Shown here: piece by piece, positions 52,345 through 60,357 of the stretch
How the letters are laid out: every line of letters begins with the position of its first letter
Numbering within the stretch: the stretch's first letter is position 1
Assembly (NCBI GenBank): GCA_963700735.1
Contig: CAVOYR010000002.1
Span: forward strand, 124,001 to 188,000
Direction of reading: 5' to 3'
DNA length: 64,000 nt
Source of the DNA: Anderseniella sp963700735
Lineage (GTDB): Bacteria; Pseudomonadota; Alphaproteobacteria; Rhizobiales; Aestuariivirgaceae
Position numbers and translations under genes: made by a program
The notes under the pieces: model-generated
Database searches by the model: none
What the model was told of the DNA's origin: nothing
The model's input: the letters and a program-made list of their open reading frames with translations, nothing else

Positions 52345-53895
52345 TCAGCTCACGCCGTCGGGCAACTCGGTCTCGCGCCGGGCCACGAAGGCCGCAAGCT
52401 CTTCCGCCACGGCTTCGTCGAGCTTGGGCTCCTCATAGGCGTTGAGCATGGCGCGGGCCTTGATGTTGCCGCGCTGCTCCATGGTCAGCGATCCTTCCGC
52501 CGACCACTGCTCGAACGAGTTGAAGTCCATCAGTTCCGGTGTGAAGAAAGCCTTCTCGAAGTGCTCCAGCGTATGGGCCGTACCAAGGAAATGCCCGGCC
52601 GGTCCCACCTCGCGCACTGCCTGCATGGCATCATCGAAGTCATCGAACGAGATACCCTGGGCATACTTGTACCAGCCCACCAGCTGGTCGGCATCGGTGA
52701 CAAACTTGGAATAGCCGCACACCAGCCCCGCCTCCAGCCAGCCTGCCACGTGCCAGATGTAGTTCGCACCCGACAGGATGGCGGCATGCATCAGCATGTT
52801 GGCCTCGTAGCCTGCTTGCGCATCGTTGACCTTGGACCCAACGTGGAACCCGGACGTCCGCCACGGCAGGTTGTATTTGCGGGCAAGCTGGCCGAACAGC
52901 ATCATCATGTGGGCCGCTTCCGGCGTGCCGCCCATGGGGGCCCCGGATTTCATGTCCACCGCCACCATGAACTGGCCCATCACCTGCGGACTGCCCGGCC
53001 GGACGAGCTGCGTGAAGGCAAGACCCGCCAGCGCCTCGGCCACGCACTGCGCCACCGATGCCGCACTCGAGGCCGGAGTCGATGCGCCGCACAGCGCAAA
53101 CGGCGAGATGAGGCACGGCTGGTTGTGGGCGGCATACACGCGCAGCGCATCCAGCATGGTCTCGTCCCACACCAGCGGCGAGTTGCAGTTGACCACCGAC
53201 GTCAGCACCGTGTTGTCGCGCACGAAGTCATCACCAAACACGATGCCGGCCATCTTCATGGTGTCCTCGGCGCGTTCCCTGGCGGTGACGATGCCCATGA
53301 ACGGCTTGTCGGAATGGGTCAGGGCCGACTGGATGATGTGCAGGTGCCGCTTGGGCACGGCGATCTCCATCGGTTCGCAGATGATCGAGCTGGTCGAGTG
53401 CAGCGCCGGGCTCATGTAGGCCAGCTTGTGCAGGTTGTTGAGGTCGTGCAGCGAGCCGTAGCGGCGCTTGCCGTCCATGTCACGCACATAGGGCGCACCA
53501 TACATCGGCACGAAGATCGACTTGTCGCCGCCCACCGTTACCGTGCGGTCCGGGTTGCGGGCGTGCATGGTGTACTCGGACGGGATCAGGCTGATCAGCT
53601 CCATCAGCTGCTCGCGCCCGATGCGAACCCGGTACCCGTCCACGTCAGCTCCGGCCTTCGTCCAGGCCTCGATGGCCAGCTTGTCGCGGAACTCGCAGCC
53701 GACTTCCTCGAGGATGGTGCAGGCCGCTTCGTGAATGCGCTCGACCGCCTCGTCACTGGCCATGGCGAGCACCGGTGTCTTGCGCACGAGCGTCGGCAGC
53801 GACAGCGGCGCCACGGCCCGGCGCTCCCGGCGGCCAGAACGGCCCCCTGCGCGCCGTCCATGGGAGTCGTCAGGCTGGGTGGTCGTATCGGTCAT
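52345..53895 (-). CDS. MttB-family methyltransferase (non-pyrrolysine)
   Basis: A 516-residue trimethylamine methyltransferase family protein. The family transfers a methyl group from a quaternary or tertiary amine to a corrinoid protein. In pyrrolysine-containing MttB an in-frame amber codon is essential; here the frame is continuous with no amber, so it belongs to the non-pyrrolysine branch, such as glycine betaine or proline betaine demethylases (MtgB). Typical segments are LEEVGCEFRD, FVPMYGAPYVRDMDGKRRYGSLHDLNN, CGASTPASSAASVAQCVAEALAGL and GTPEAAHMMMLFGQLARKY. No corrinoid protein gene is next to it. I chose ATG 53895; GTG 53907 is in frame. It follows the permease genes. Confidence 0.88.
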   Translation of the reverse strand: MTDTTTQPDDSHGRRAGGRSGRRERRAVAPLSLPTLVRKTPVLAMASDEAVERIHEAACTILEEVGCEFRDKLAIEAWTKAGADVDGYRVRIGREQLMELISLIPSEYTMHARNPDRTVTVGGDKSIFVPMYGAPYVRDMDGKRRYGSLHDLNNLHKLAYMSPALHSTSSIICEPMEIAVPKRHLHIIQSALTHSDKPFMGIVTARERAEDTMKMAGIVFGDDFVRDNTVLTSVVNCNSPLVWDETMLDALRVYAAHNQPCLISPFALCGASTPASSAASVAQCVAEALAGLAFTQLVRPGSPQVMGQFMVAVDMKSGAPMGGTPEAAHMMMLFGQLARKYNLPWRTSGFHVGSKVNDAQAGYEANMLMHAAILSGANYIWHVAGWLEAGLVCGYSKFVTDADQLVGWYKYAQGISFDDFDDAMQAVREVGPAGHFLGTAHTLEHFEKAFFTPELMDFNSFEQWSAEGSLTMEQRGNIKARAMLNAYEEPKLDEAVAEELAAFVARRETELPDGVS

Positions 53896-53992
53896 GAGGG
53901 TGTCCACTCCACGGGTGATCTGGCGCCAAGACTAACCAGTGGGACCGCCTGAGATCAGTCTTGATTGCGACATCTGGCGTGCAAATGCGAAC

Positions 53993-54826
53993 CTAGCGAA
54001 CCAGATGCCGGGTCAGCCGGGTCTCTATCCTGCCCCACACCCGGCGCAAGGTCTCCACGATCATCAGGTAGATGATTGCCGCCCACAGGTAGACGTTGAA
54101 GTCATAAGTGCGCGAGAACGCCAGCTTGGTCGCCCCCATCAGGTCGAACACGGTCACGATGGACGCCACGGCGGACCCCTTGACCATCAGGATGATCTCG
54201 TTGCCCAGCGGCCTGAGCGCGGTGATCATGGCCTGCGGCAGGATGATCTTGCGGAACGTCGTTGACTTGTGCAGGCCGAGCGACGAGGCGGCTTCCCATT
54301 GCCCGCGCGGGATCGATTCAATCGCCGTCTTGTAGATTTCGGCCTGGTAAGCAGCGGTGTTGAGAATGAACGTCAGAAGCACGCAGTTGTACGCGTCGCG
54401 GAAGAACCACCAAAGGCCGGCCGACTGAAGCTCGTCCACGAACTGCCCCGCGCCATAGTACAGCAGGAACACCTGCCCGAGCAGCGGCGTGCCGCGAAAC
54501 GCATAGACGTAGGCAAACGCAAGCTTCGGGATGACCAGCCCTTGCGACATCCGTGCCAGCGCCAGCGGCACCGCCAGCAGCCCGCCGACCAGGATGGACA
54601 GCACCACCAGCTTGGCCGTGATCCACAGGCCATCCAGCATGCGCGGCATGTATTTGTTGAACACATCCGGGTCATAGCTGTTGACCAGCGAGGCCGCCAG
54701 CGCGAGGCCCAATGCAATCCACGCCAGGCACAGCAAGGTGCCGGCAATGCGTGCGACGCCCCACTTGCGCACCGTTCCCGGCGGGGGCTTGCGTGCCTCG
54801 ATCATGCCGGCGGTCGCATCACTCAT
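53993..54826 (-). CDS. Polar amino acid-type ABC transporter permease (HisM-like)
   Basis: A 277-residue inner-membrane permease. The HisM/GlnP family signature, WEAASSLGLHKSTTFRKIILPQAMITALRPLGNEIILMVKGSAV, is complete and includes the EAA loop (about residues 190-210). The N-terminus is extended by about 25 polar residues before the first membrane segment (about 26-50). Other segments are near 70-92 and 100-120, 160-180 and 250-268. It overlaps the other permease gene by four bases, and both follow the binding protein gene. The next gene, the MttB-like one, lies 97 bases away. The gene for the ATPase subunit is missing from this group. Confidence 0.92.
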   Translation of the reverse strand: MSDATAGMIEARKPPPGTVRKWGVARIAGTLLCLAWIALGLALAASLVNSYDPDVFNKYMPRMLDGLWITAKLVVLSILVGGLLAVPLALARMSQGLVIPKLAFAYVYAFRGTPLLGQVFLLYYGAGQFVDELQSAGLWWFFRDAYNCVLLTFILNTAAYQAEIYKTAIESIPRGQWEAASSLGLHKSTTFRKIILPQAMITALRPLGNEIILMVKGSAVASIVTVFDLMGATKLAFSRTYDFNVYLWAAIIYLMIVETLRRVWGRIETRLTRHLVR

Positions 54827-55533
54827 GTGCGCCGCTCCTCGCCGCGCCGCACATGATCCTCGATTGCGCCCAGCCCCTTCGACGAGATCAGCGACAACAC
54901 AAGGTAGATCATCAGCGCGACGGAATAGAAGAACAGCGGCTGCTTGGTCGAACCAACCGCCACGTTGGTGTTGCGCAACAGGTCATTCAGCGCGATCACC
55001 GATACCAGCGAGGTTTCCTTCAGCAGAATCAGCCACAGGTTGCTCAAACCGCCGATCGACAGCCTGACAAGCTGCGGCAGCGTCACCAGCCGGAAGGTTT
55101 GCCAGCGCGTCATGCCCAGCGCCTTGGCTGCTTCACCCTGGCCTGCGGGGATGCCCTTGAAGGCCGACACGAACACTTCCGACGAGAACGCCGAGAACAC
55201 CAGCCCGAGTGCCACCATGCCCGCGACAAAGCCGTTCACCTCGACATGGACGTCGAAGAACATGCCAATGACCCGCTGCAGCACGATCTGGCCGCCATAA
55301 TAGACGATGAACAGCGTCAGCAGTTCAGGCAGGCCGCGAAAGATGGTTGTGTAGACATTGGCGGCGGCCTCAAGCGACTTCTCGCCCGACGTCTTGGCCA
55401 GCGCGATCAGCAGCCCCAGTATCAGCCCGAAAGGCAGCGTCGCCAGCGCCAGCCGGATTGTCAGCCAGGTGCCGTCAGCCAGTTCATCGGCCCAGCCCGT
55501 CGGCCCCCAGGCCAGCAGCGACAGAAACTCCAA
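54823..55533 (-). CDS. Polar amino acid-type ABC transporter permease (HisQ-like)
   Basis: A 236-residue permease. The EAA-loop signature is EAAKALGMTRWQTFRLVTLPQLVRLSIGGLSNLWLILLKETSL. Membrane segments occur near 22-44, 58-80, 87-108, 150-170 and 200-220. The N-terminus is MEFLSLLAWGPTGWADELADGTW. It is the first permease gene, 113 bases after the binding protein gene with a terminator-like hairpin between, so it is probably less strongly expressed than the binding protein. Its stop overlaps the next permease by four bases. It would form a heterodimer with HisM-like protein. Confidence 0.92.
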   Translation of the reverse strand: MEFLSLLAWGPTGWADELADGTWLTIRLALATLPFGLILGLLIALAKTSGEKSLEAAANVYTTIFRGLPELLTLFIVYYGGQIVLQRVIGMFFDVHVEVNGFVAGMVALGLVFSAFSSEVFVSAFKGIPAGQGEAAKALGMTRWQTFRLVTLPQLVRLSIGGLSNLWLILLKETSLVSVIALNDLLRNTNVAVGSTKQPLFFYSVALMIYLVLSLISSKGLGAIEDHVRRGEERRT

Positions 55534-55573
55534 TGTCCGCCCTTTCCTTGCCCCGCGTCGTCAGTCCAGAAAC

Positions 55574-55608
55574 AAAAGGCCTGCCGCGCAAGTGTAGCAC
55601 GGCAGGCC
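55574..55608 (-). terminator. Hairpin with T run between binding protein and permease genes
   Basis: Perfect 9-base arms, GGCCTGCCG (55578-55586) and CGGCAGGCC (55600-55608), around a 13-base loop. Read on the minus strand the second arm is followed by TTTTGTTT (plus 55571-55577). It lies downstream of the binding protein stop and 40 bases before the permease start. The usual role of such a structure is partial termination and stabilising the highly expressed 5' part of the operon. Confidence 0.6.
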
Positions 55609-55646
55609 GGTGTGTATAGGCAAACGGGTGATATCCGTAGCCCGGC

Positions 55647-56420
55647 TCAGTACACCGAGAACGGGAAGTACTTGTCGTTGATTTCCTTGTACTTGCCGTT
55701 CTCAAGAATGGTCTTGAGGGCCACGTTGAGCTTGTCCTTCAGGTCGGTGTCTTCCTTGCGCACGGCCATGCCTGCACCCGCACCGAACCACTTGGGATCA
55801 TTGTAGTTTTCACCGATGTGCTCGCAGCACGAACCTGCTTCGGAGTTCAGCCAGTCGAGGATCACCACCGAGTCGGCCAGCACCGCGTCGAGACGGCCGG
55901 CAACCAGGTCGGCATTGGCTTCGTCCTGCGTGGCGTACAGCTTGACTTCACTGTCCTTGTAATTGTCTTCCAGGTAGGACGAGTGTGTGGTGGACGACTG
56001 CGCGCCCAGTACCTTGCCCTTCAGGCCAGCCGGGCTGGTGTCCGGCAATGCGCCACCCTTCTTGGCCACGAAGCGGGCCGGGGTGTTGTAGTAGCGGTCG
56101 GTGAAATCGACCTGCTTCATGCGTTCTTCGGTGATCGACATCGAGGCGATGATCACGTCGTACTTCTTGGCCAGCAACGCGGGGATGATGCCATCCCAGT
56201 CCTGCGCAACCAGTTCGCACTCTGCCTTCATCTCGGCGCACAGTGCCTGCGCAATCTCGACGTCGAAGCCCTGCAGCTTGCCATCGGAGTCGATGTAGTT
56301 GAACGGCTTGTAGGCACCTTCGGTGCCGACGCGGATCTTGGTCCAGTCTGCGGCGAATGCAGAGCCCGCCATGACCGCAACGGCAACGGCTGCCAGTGCT
56401 ACTGTCTTGAATTTGAACAT
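55647..56420 (-). CDS. Periplasmic polar (basic) amino acid-binding protein of ABC transporter
   Basis: A 257-residue family 3 solute-binding protein. The signal peptide is MFKFKTVALAAVAVAVMAGS followed by AFA cleavage. The mature part has GAYKPFNYIDSDGKLQGFDVEIAQALCAEMKAEC, DWDGIIPALLAKKYDVIIASMSITEERMKQVDFTDRYYNTPARFVAKKG, and the hinge segments of the HisJ/ArgT group. The two Cys pairs (one near 205, CCEH) are unusual. The fold suggests Lys/Arg/ornithine/His or a quaternary amine as ligand. It is the first gene of the putative catabolic operon and divergent from the cytochrome gene across 281 bases. The start at 56420 follows GGGAA by about 9 bases. Confidence 0.92.
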   Translation of the reverse strand: MFKFKTVALAAVAVAVMAGSAFAADWTKIRVGTEGAYKPFNYIDSDGKLQGFDVEIAQALCAEMKAECELVAQDWDGIIPALLAKKYDVIIASMSITEERMKQVDFTDRYYNTPARFVAKKGGALPDTSPAGLKGKVLGAQSSTTHSSYLEDNYKDSEVKLYATQDEANADLVAGRLDAVLADSVVILDWLNSEAGSCCEHIGENYNDPKWFGAGAGMAVRKEDTDLKDKLNVALKTILENGKYKEINDKYFPFSVY

Positions 56421-56701
56421 GTGTTATTTCCCTGTTGGATTCTTGCTACACAGCAGAAAAGGCTGCCGCATCAGCCCCTCTTGCGGGCAAGCATGGCCAG
56501 AACAAGGCAAAATGTAAAGATGGCTTGAACGTGTACTGACGTGAGGTTGTGTTGTCACCAAAGGCTCGCCGGGCTACGTGGCCAGCAACAAGCCACCCGA
56601 TCTTGCTGCGGGAAAACATCGGAACCAGTCTGACAGTCAGCCGTTTGCAGACTGTCTAGTTCTCCTCCCAATTCTCACAGAACGATCATGAAGGCACCCG
56701 A

Positions 56702-57328
56702 ATGAAAGTTAACAGCGCGGCGTTGATTGCTTCCCTTTCCGCTGCGGCGCTTATGGGCTTTGCAGGTGCATCCTTCAGCCAGCAGCCCGAAGGACTGAAA
56801 GAGGTATCGTCGTTCGAGGCGATACCGGATGAGACGGCGCGCTCGATTGCCCTGTTCGAGGAAATGGCCAAGGTGATCACCCATCCGCGCTGCATGAATT
56901 GCCATCCGCGCGACGCCTCCCCCCGGCAAGGCATGGACATGCGCCTGCATAACCCGCCCGTTATCAGGAACGGCCCGTCGGGCATGGGCGCGCCCGGCAT
57001 GCAGTGCACCACCTGTCACGGCAGTGAAAACGTTGGGTTCGCCGGTTCTGGCGGGTCCATCCCGGGCCACGACCCATGGCATCTGCCACCTGTCGAAATG
57101 GGCTGGATCGGCCTCAGCAAGGCCGGGATCTGCGAACAGCTGAAGGATGTCGAACGCAACGGCGGCAAGTCACTGGCCGAACTGCAGCAACACAATGCCG
57201 AAGACGGGCTTGTCGGCTGGGCCTGGAAGCCGGGCAAGGGCCGCGAACCGGCACCGGGCACGCAGGAACTGTTCGGCGCACTCACCCAGGCGTGGATCGA
57301 CTCAGGCGCTCACTGTCCAAGGGGCTGA
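56702..57328 (+). CDS. Exported diheme c-type cytochrome
   Basis: A 208-residue protein with a signal peptide (residues 1-26) and two heme-binding motifs: CMNCH at 64-68 (in HPRCMNCHPRDASP) and CTTCH at 102-106 (in MQCTTCHGSENVG). The pattern 'HPRCMNCHP ... DMRLHNPPVIRNGPSGMGAPGMQCTTCHG' and the C-terminal WAWKPGKGREPAPGTQELFGALTQAW match the family annotated 'isoquinoline 1-oxidoreductase subunit', a diheme electron-transfer partner of molybdenum hydroxylases. No hydroxylase is adjacent, so it may serve the orphan CoxL-like subunit at 20.9-23.2 kb or one elsewhere. It ends 85 bases before the flavoprotein gene, same strand. Confidence 0.85.
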   Translation: MKVNSAALIASLSAAALMGFAGASFSQQPEGLKEVSSFEAIPDETARSIALFEEMAKVITHPRCMNCHPRDASPRQGMDMRLHNPPVIRNGPSGMGAPGMQCTTCHGSENVGFAGSGGSIPGHDPWHLPPVEMGWIGLSKAGICEQLKDVERNGGKSLAELQQHNAEDGLVGWAWKPGKGREPAPGTQELFGALTQAWIDSGAHCPRG

Positions 57329-57413
57329 TCATTGAGGACGCCATGAACCCGCTTGATCGGCGCATGGGAATTCGCCAGTGTCACGCCGTCCAACCTGGAG
57401 ACCAGCGCCGTAA

Positions 57414-58691
57414 ATGACCACACCCGCCCGTGACGCCGTTTCGCTGTGGGCGATGTCCGCGCCCGAGACCAGCAACTACTCGCCCCTCAACGGCGACGCT
57501 GAAACCGAGGTCGCCATCGTCGGAGGCGGCTACACCGGATGCTCGACTGCGCTGCACCTGGCAGGCCACGGCATTTCAAGTATCATTCTGGAGGCGGAGG
57601 ACGTCGGGTTCGGCGGGTCGGGCCGCAATGCCGGCCTTCTCAATGCAGGTTTGTGGCTGCCACCGGACCAGGTGCTGGACGTACTGGGCAAGCAGGCAGG
57701 TGAACGCCTCGTCGAGATGCTGGGCGCAGGTCCGCAGTACGTGCTGTCGCTGATCGAGAAATACCAGATCCGCTGCGAGGCCACCCGCAACGGCACCATT
57801 CATGCCGCGCATGCGCCCTCCGGCATGGCGGACCTGACCAACCGCTACAACCAGTGGAACAAGCTGGGTGCGCCCGTCGAGTTGCTGGACCGCCAGCAGG
57901 CGCAGGACAAGATCGGCTCGTCCGCCTTCCATGGCGGCCTGCTGGACCGCCGCGCCGGTACCATCAACCCGATGGGCTATGCCCGCGGACTGGCACGGGC
58001 CGCCGTCAGCGCCGGTGCGAAACTGCACACCGGCACCCGCGTGACCAAACTTCAGCGCGAGGGCGGCAAGTGGCGGCTCACCACCCCCACCGGCACGGTC
58101 ACCGCCAATTACGTGGTGCTTGGAACCAACGCCTATACCGATGAACTTTGGCCGGGGCTCAACAAGGCTTTCACGCCAATCCACTACTTCCAGTTTGCCT
58201 CCGAACCGCTCACCGGCGAGGACGACCGCATCCTGAGGGAACGGCAGGGCCTGTGGGACACCGGCACGGTGATGTTTTCCGCCCGCCGCGATGCGCATGG
58301 CCGGCTGATCGTCGGTTCCATGGGCAAACTGATCGGCGGCGAGACCGGCCTGTCGCGCCACTGGGCCGGCAAGGCGGTGAAACACTACTTCCCGGAACTC
58401 GGCCCGGTGAAATGGGAAAAGGCATGGCATGGCCGCATCGCCTTCACCAAGGACCACGTGCCGCGGGTCCACAAGCTGGCAGAGAACCTTTACACAGCCA
58501 TCGCCTACAACGGCCGGGGCATTTCACCTGGCACCGTGTTCGGCGCATCGATTGCCAATGCCATCGCCGGCCAGGACGACAGCAAGTTGGCAATGCCGCC
58601 GAGCGAGCTTTCTCCAGAGGCCTTCCGCGCGCTGAGGGCTGCCGGCTACGAGCTCAGCTTCAAGGCGTGGCGGTTGCTCAAGAGCATCTGA
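57414..58691 (+). CDS. FAD-dependent oxidoreductase, DAO family (glycine/D-amino acid or gamma-glutamylputrescine oxidase-like)
   Basis: A 425-residue flavoprotein. The dinucleotide-binding motif is VAIVGGGYTGCSTALHLAGHG (about residues 33-53), followed by FGGSGRNAGLLNAG, the DAO-family signature, and a C-terminal ENLYTAIAYNGRGISPGTVFGASIANAIAG. It has no signal peptide. The FAD family oxidises the C-N bond of amines or N-methylated amino acids, e.g. sarcosine, proline or glutamylputrescine. Its neighbours (a transporter with a polar amino acid profile and an MttB-like enzyme) suggest an N-methylated amine intermediate as substrate. The start at 57414 has GGAG about 13 bases upstream, so it is a little uncertain. 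Confidence 0.88.
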   Translation: MTTPARDAVSLWAMSAPETSNYSPLNGDAETEVAIVGGGYTGCSTALHLAGHGISSIILEAEDVGFGGSGRNAGLLNAGLWLPPDQVLDVLGKQAGERLVEMLGAGPQYVLSLIEKYQIRCEATRNGTIHAAHAPSGMADLTNRYNQWNKLGAPVELLDRQQAQDKIGSSAFHGGLLDRRAGTINPMGYARGLARAAVSAGAKLHTGTRVTKLQREGGKWRLTTPTGTVTANYVVLGTNAYTDELWPGLNKAFTPIHYFQFASEPLTGEDDRILRERQGLWDTGTVMFSARRDAHGRLIVGSMGKLIGGETGLSRHWAGKAVKHYFPELGPVKWEKAWHGRIAFTKDHVPRVHKLAENLYTAIAYNGRGISPGTVFGASIANAIAGQDDSKLAMPPSELSPEAFRALRAAGYELSFKAWRLLKSI

Positions 58692-58762
58692 CGCACTCAC
58701 AGGAAACGCCGCCACCCCGCAAAGGAGCAGCGGCGAATTGAATGCGGCTAGAACGATTTGGG

Positions 58763-59323
58763 TCAGGCCACCTTGCGTTCGTGACGGCCTTCCTCGATTT
58801 CCTCGATGATCTTCGACACGAAGGCCTCAAGGTCGTCCGGCTTGCGGCTTGTCACGATGCCATTGCTGACGACGACCTTTTCATCCTTCCAGTTGGCACC
58901 GGCATTGATCATGTCGGTCTTGATGGAGTGGTAGGAGGTCATGTCCCTGCCCTTTACCACGCCTGCCTCGATCAGCAGCCACGGCGCATGGCAGATGGCA
59001 GCGACGGTCTTGCCGTCCTTGACGAACTGCCGGATGCGGCTGATCACGTCGTCTTCCACCCGCAGCAGGTCCGGATTGATCTGCCCGCCGGGCAGCACCA
59101 GCGCGTCGTAGTCACCGGTCTTCACGTCCTTGATGGCGAGGTCGGCCTTGATCGTTCCGCCCCAGTCCTTCTGGTCCCAGCCCTTGATCTTTTCACCATC
59201 GAGGGTGGCGACGTGCACGGTGGCACCGGCGTCCTTCAGCTTGTGAAGCGGCACTTCAAGTTCCGACTGTTCAAAACCATTGGTGGCCATGATCAGGATC
59301 TTTGCGTCGCGAATGCTTGTCAT
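58763..59323 (-). CDS. DJ-1/PfpI family protein (type 1 glutamine amidotransferase domain)
   Basis: A 186-residue cytoplasmic protein with a PfpI/YhbO-type fold. The nucleophile Cys is in VAAICHAPWLLIEAG, the nucleophile elbow, with the conserved Glu in NGFEQSELEVPLHKL and DYDALVLPGGQINPDLLR. The YhbO group has been described as protease-like, chaperone or glycation-repair protein; the activity is debated. The start at 59323 has GAGAGGAG about 7-10 bases upstream. The long frame upstream (59509) is meaningless. It is divergent from the LuxR-type regulator, across 350 bases. Confidence 0.9.
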   Translation of the reverse strand: MTSIRDAKILIMATNGFEQSELEVPLHKLKDAGATVHVATLDGEKIKGWDQKDWGGTIKADLAIKDVKTGDYDALVLPGGQINPDLLRVEDDVISRIRQFVKDGKTVAAICHAPWLLIEAGVVKGRDMTSYHSIKTDMINAGANWKDEKVVVSNGIVTSRKPDDLEAFVSKIIEEIEEGRHERKVA

Positions 59324-59673
59324 ATCGTTGAACTCCTCTCTCGTTGGAATGGCAATGCCACCCCGGCCCGAAAGCCCGGGGGGTTTCATTGTGCGTCGCA
59401 GTACCAACGGCTGAACCGGCGAGGACGTTCCGGCCAGATTGCGATTTGGCGCAAGTGATGGCCGCCATGTTGCGGCGCGAAACAGGCTATTGCACTGCAA
59501 CATTTGCATATGACAATGTTTACAAGAATGAGTTTTGTAAATTCCTGCATTTACAAATCCCCCTCATAGAACTGGCGCGCCCTCACGCATGCTGAAATAT
59601 TGAGCATCGCGGAAGTGTGTGCGGCTTTCGCCACGGGACGGTCACACCTGATGAACGAAGGGATGTTGAGCAG
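59324..59673. other. Divergent intergenic region
   Basis: 350 bases between the PfpI-like gene (minus) and the LuxR-type gene (plus). 59480-59570 is AT-rich and contains repeated TTTACAA boxes (annotated separately). No ORF resembling a gene was seen; the frame of the regulator extends upstream to 59617. Confidence 0.55.
59519..59557. promoter_or_regulatory. Repeated TTTACAA boxes, possible operator
   Basis: TTTACAA (59519-59525) and TTGTAAA (59535-59541) form a perfect 7-base inverted repeat with a 9-base spacer, and a third copy TTTACAAA lies at 59550-59557. They are located about 120-150 bases upstream of the LuxR-type start and about 200 bases upstream of the PfpI start, in the AT-rich part. 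This suggests a regulator site; the binder is unknown. Confidence 0.45.
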
Positions 59674-60351
59674 ATGAGGCTGGTACTGGACGAGATGACG
59701 CCGCTTACCCGCAGGCTGGCCCCGGCTCCCCGCGAGGCGGCAGACAAGATGCAGGTCACGGTGATCGGCGGCACGGCATGGTTCGTTGCCACGCTGGAAC
59801 AGGTGCTCGCAGACAGTGGCTGCTTCACGCTGGCTGCCGCCACCGAGTGTGCGATGGATGGCCTGAAGCAGATGACCAGCCGCAACAGCGCCATCGTGCT
59901 GATCAGCGCCCGGGTGTTCGATGAGGCCACCGGCCAGGTGATCCGGCGCATCCGCCAGACGCGTCCGTCAAGCCGCGTCGTGCTGCACCTGCAACAACAG
60001 CGCCCCGCCCAGATGCGCGATGCCATGCAATCCGGCGCATGGGGGCTTTGCCTGCATGACGATCCGCCGGAGGTGCTGATGGGCGTCCTGAAGAGCGTGG
60101 CTGCCGGCCGGCTCAGCTTTCCCTACATCGACCTGTCCGAACTGGACAACGACCCGTTCGAGCAACTGTCGGGCCGCGAATTCGAGGTGCTGCAGGCGCT
60201 GGCGCGCGGCTGGAGCAACATGCAGATATCCAGCCGACTCGGCATTTCCGAGAACACTGTCAAGTATCACCTCAAGCTGATCTACGAGAAGCTGGGCGTG
60301 CCGAACCGCGCCACGGCGGTGGCCCGCTACATGGCGCGCCACCCGGTCTGA
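59674..60351 (+). CDS. LuxR-type regulator with degenerate receiver domain
   Basis: A 225-residue protein. The C-terminal HTH (about 160-222) is the LuxR/NarL type: LSGREFEVLQALARGWSNMQISSRLGISENTVKYHLKLIYEKLGVPNRA. The N-terminal half folds like a receiver (from MQVTVIGGTAWFVATLEQVLADSG), but it lacks the acidic pocket (the usual DD is GG) and the phosphoacceptor Asp (IVLISARVF). The Lys switch region is also not conserved. So it is probably not activated by phosphorylation. I chose ATG 59674; GTG 59617 and ATG 59749 are alternatives. It is convergent with ppc, 6 bases apart, and may regulate neighbouring C1 genes, which is only a location-based idea. Confidence 0.8.
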   Translation: MRLVLDEMTPLTRRLAPAPREAADKMQVTVIGGTAWFVATLEQVLADSGCFTLAAATECAMDGLKQMTSRNSAIVLISARVFDEATGQVIRRIRQTRPSSRVVLHLQQQRPAQMRDAMQSGAWGLCLHDDPPEVLMGVLKSVAAGRLSFPYIDLSELDNDPFEQLSGREFEVLQALARGWSNMQISSRLGISENTVKYHLKLIYEKLGVPNRATAVARYMARHPV

Positions 60352-60357
60352 CGCCGT

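Noticed and set aside
52345..53895. Possible pyrrolysine-containing MttB
   Set aside because: The frame is continuous without an in-frame amber codon, and no pyl genes are in the window.
52561..53952. 463-residue plus-strand ORF opposite the MttB-like gene
   Set aside because: Arg/His-rich shadow; the opposite strand has a complete family match.
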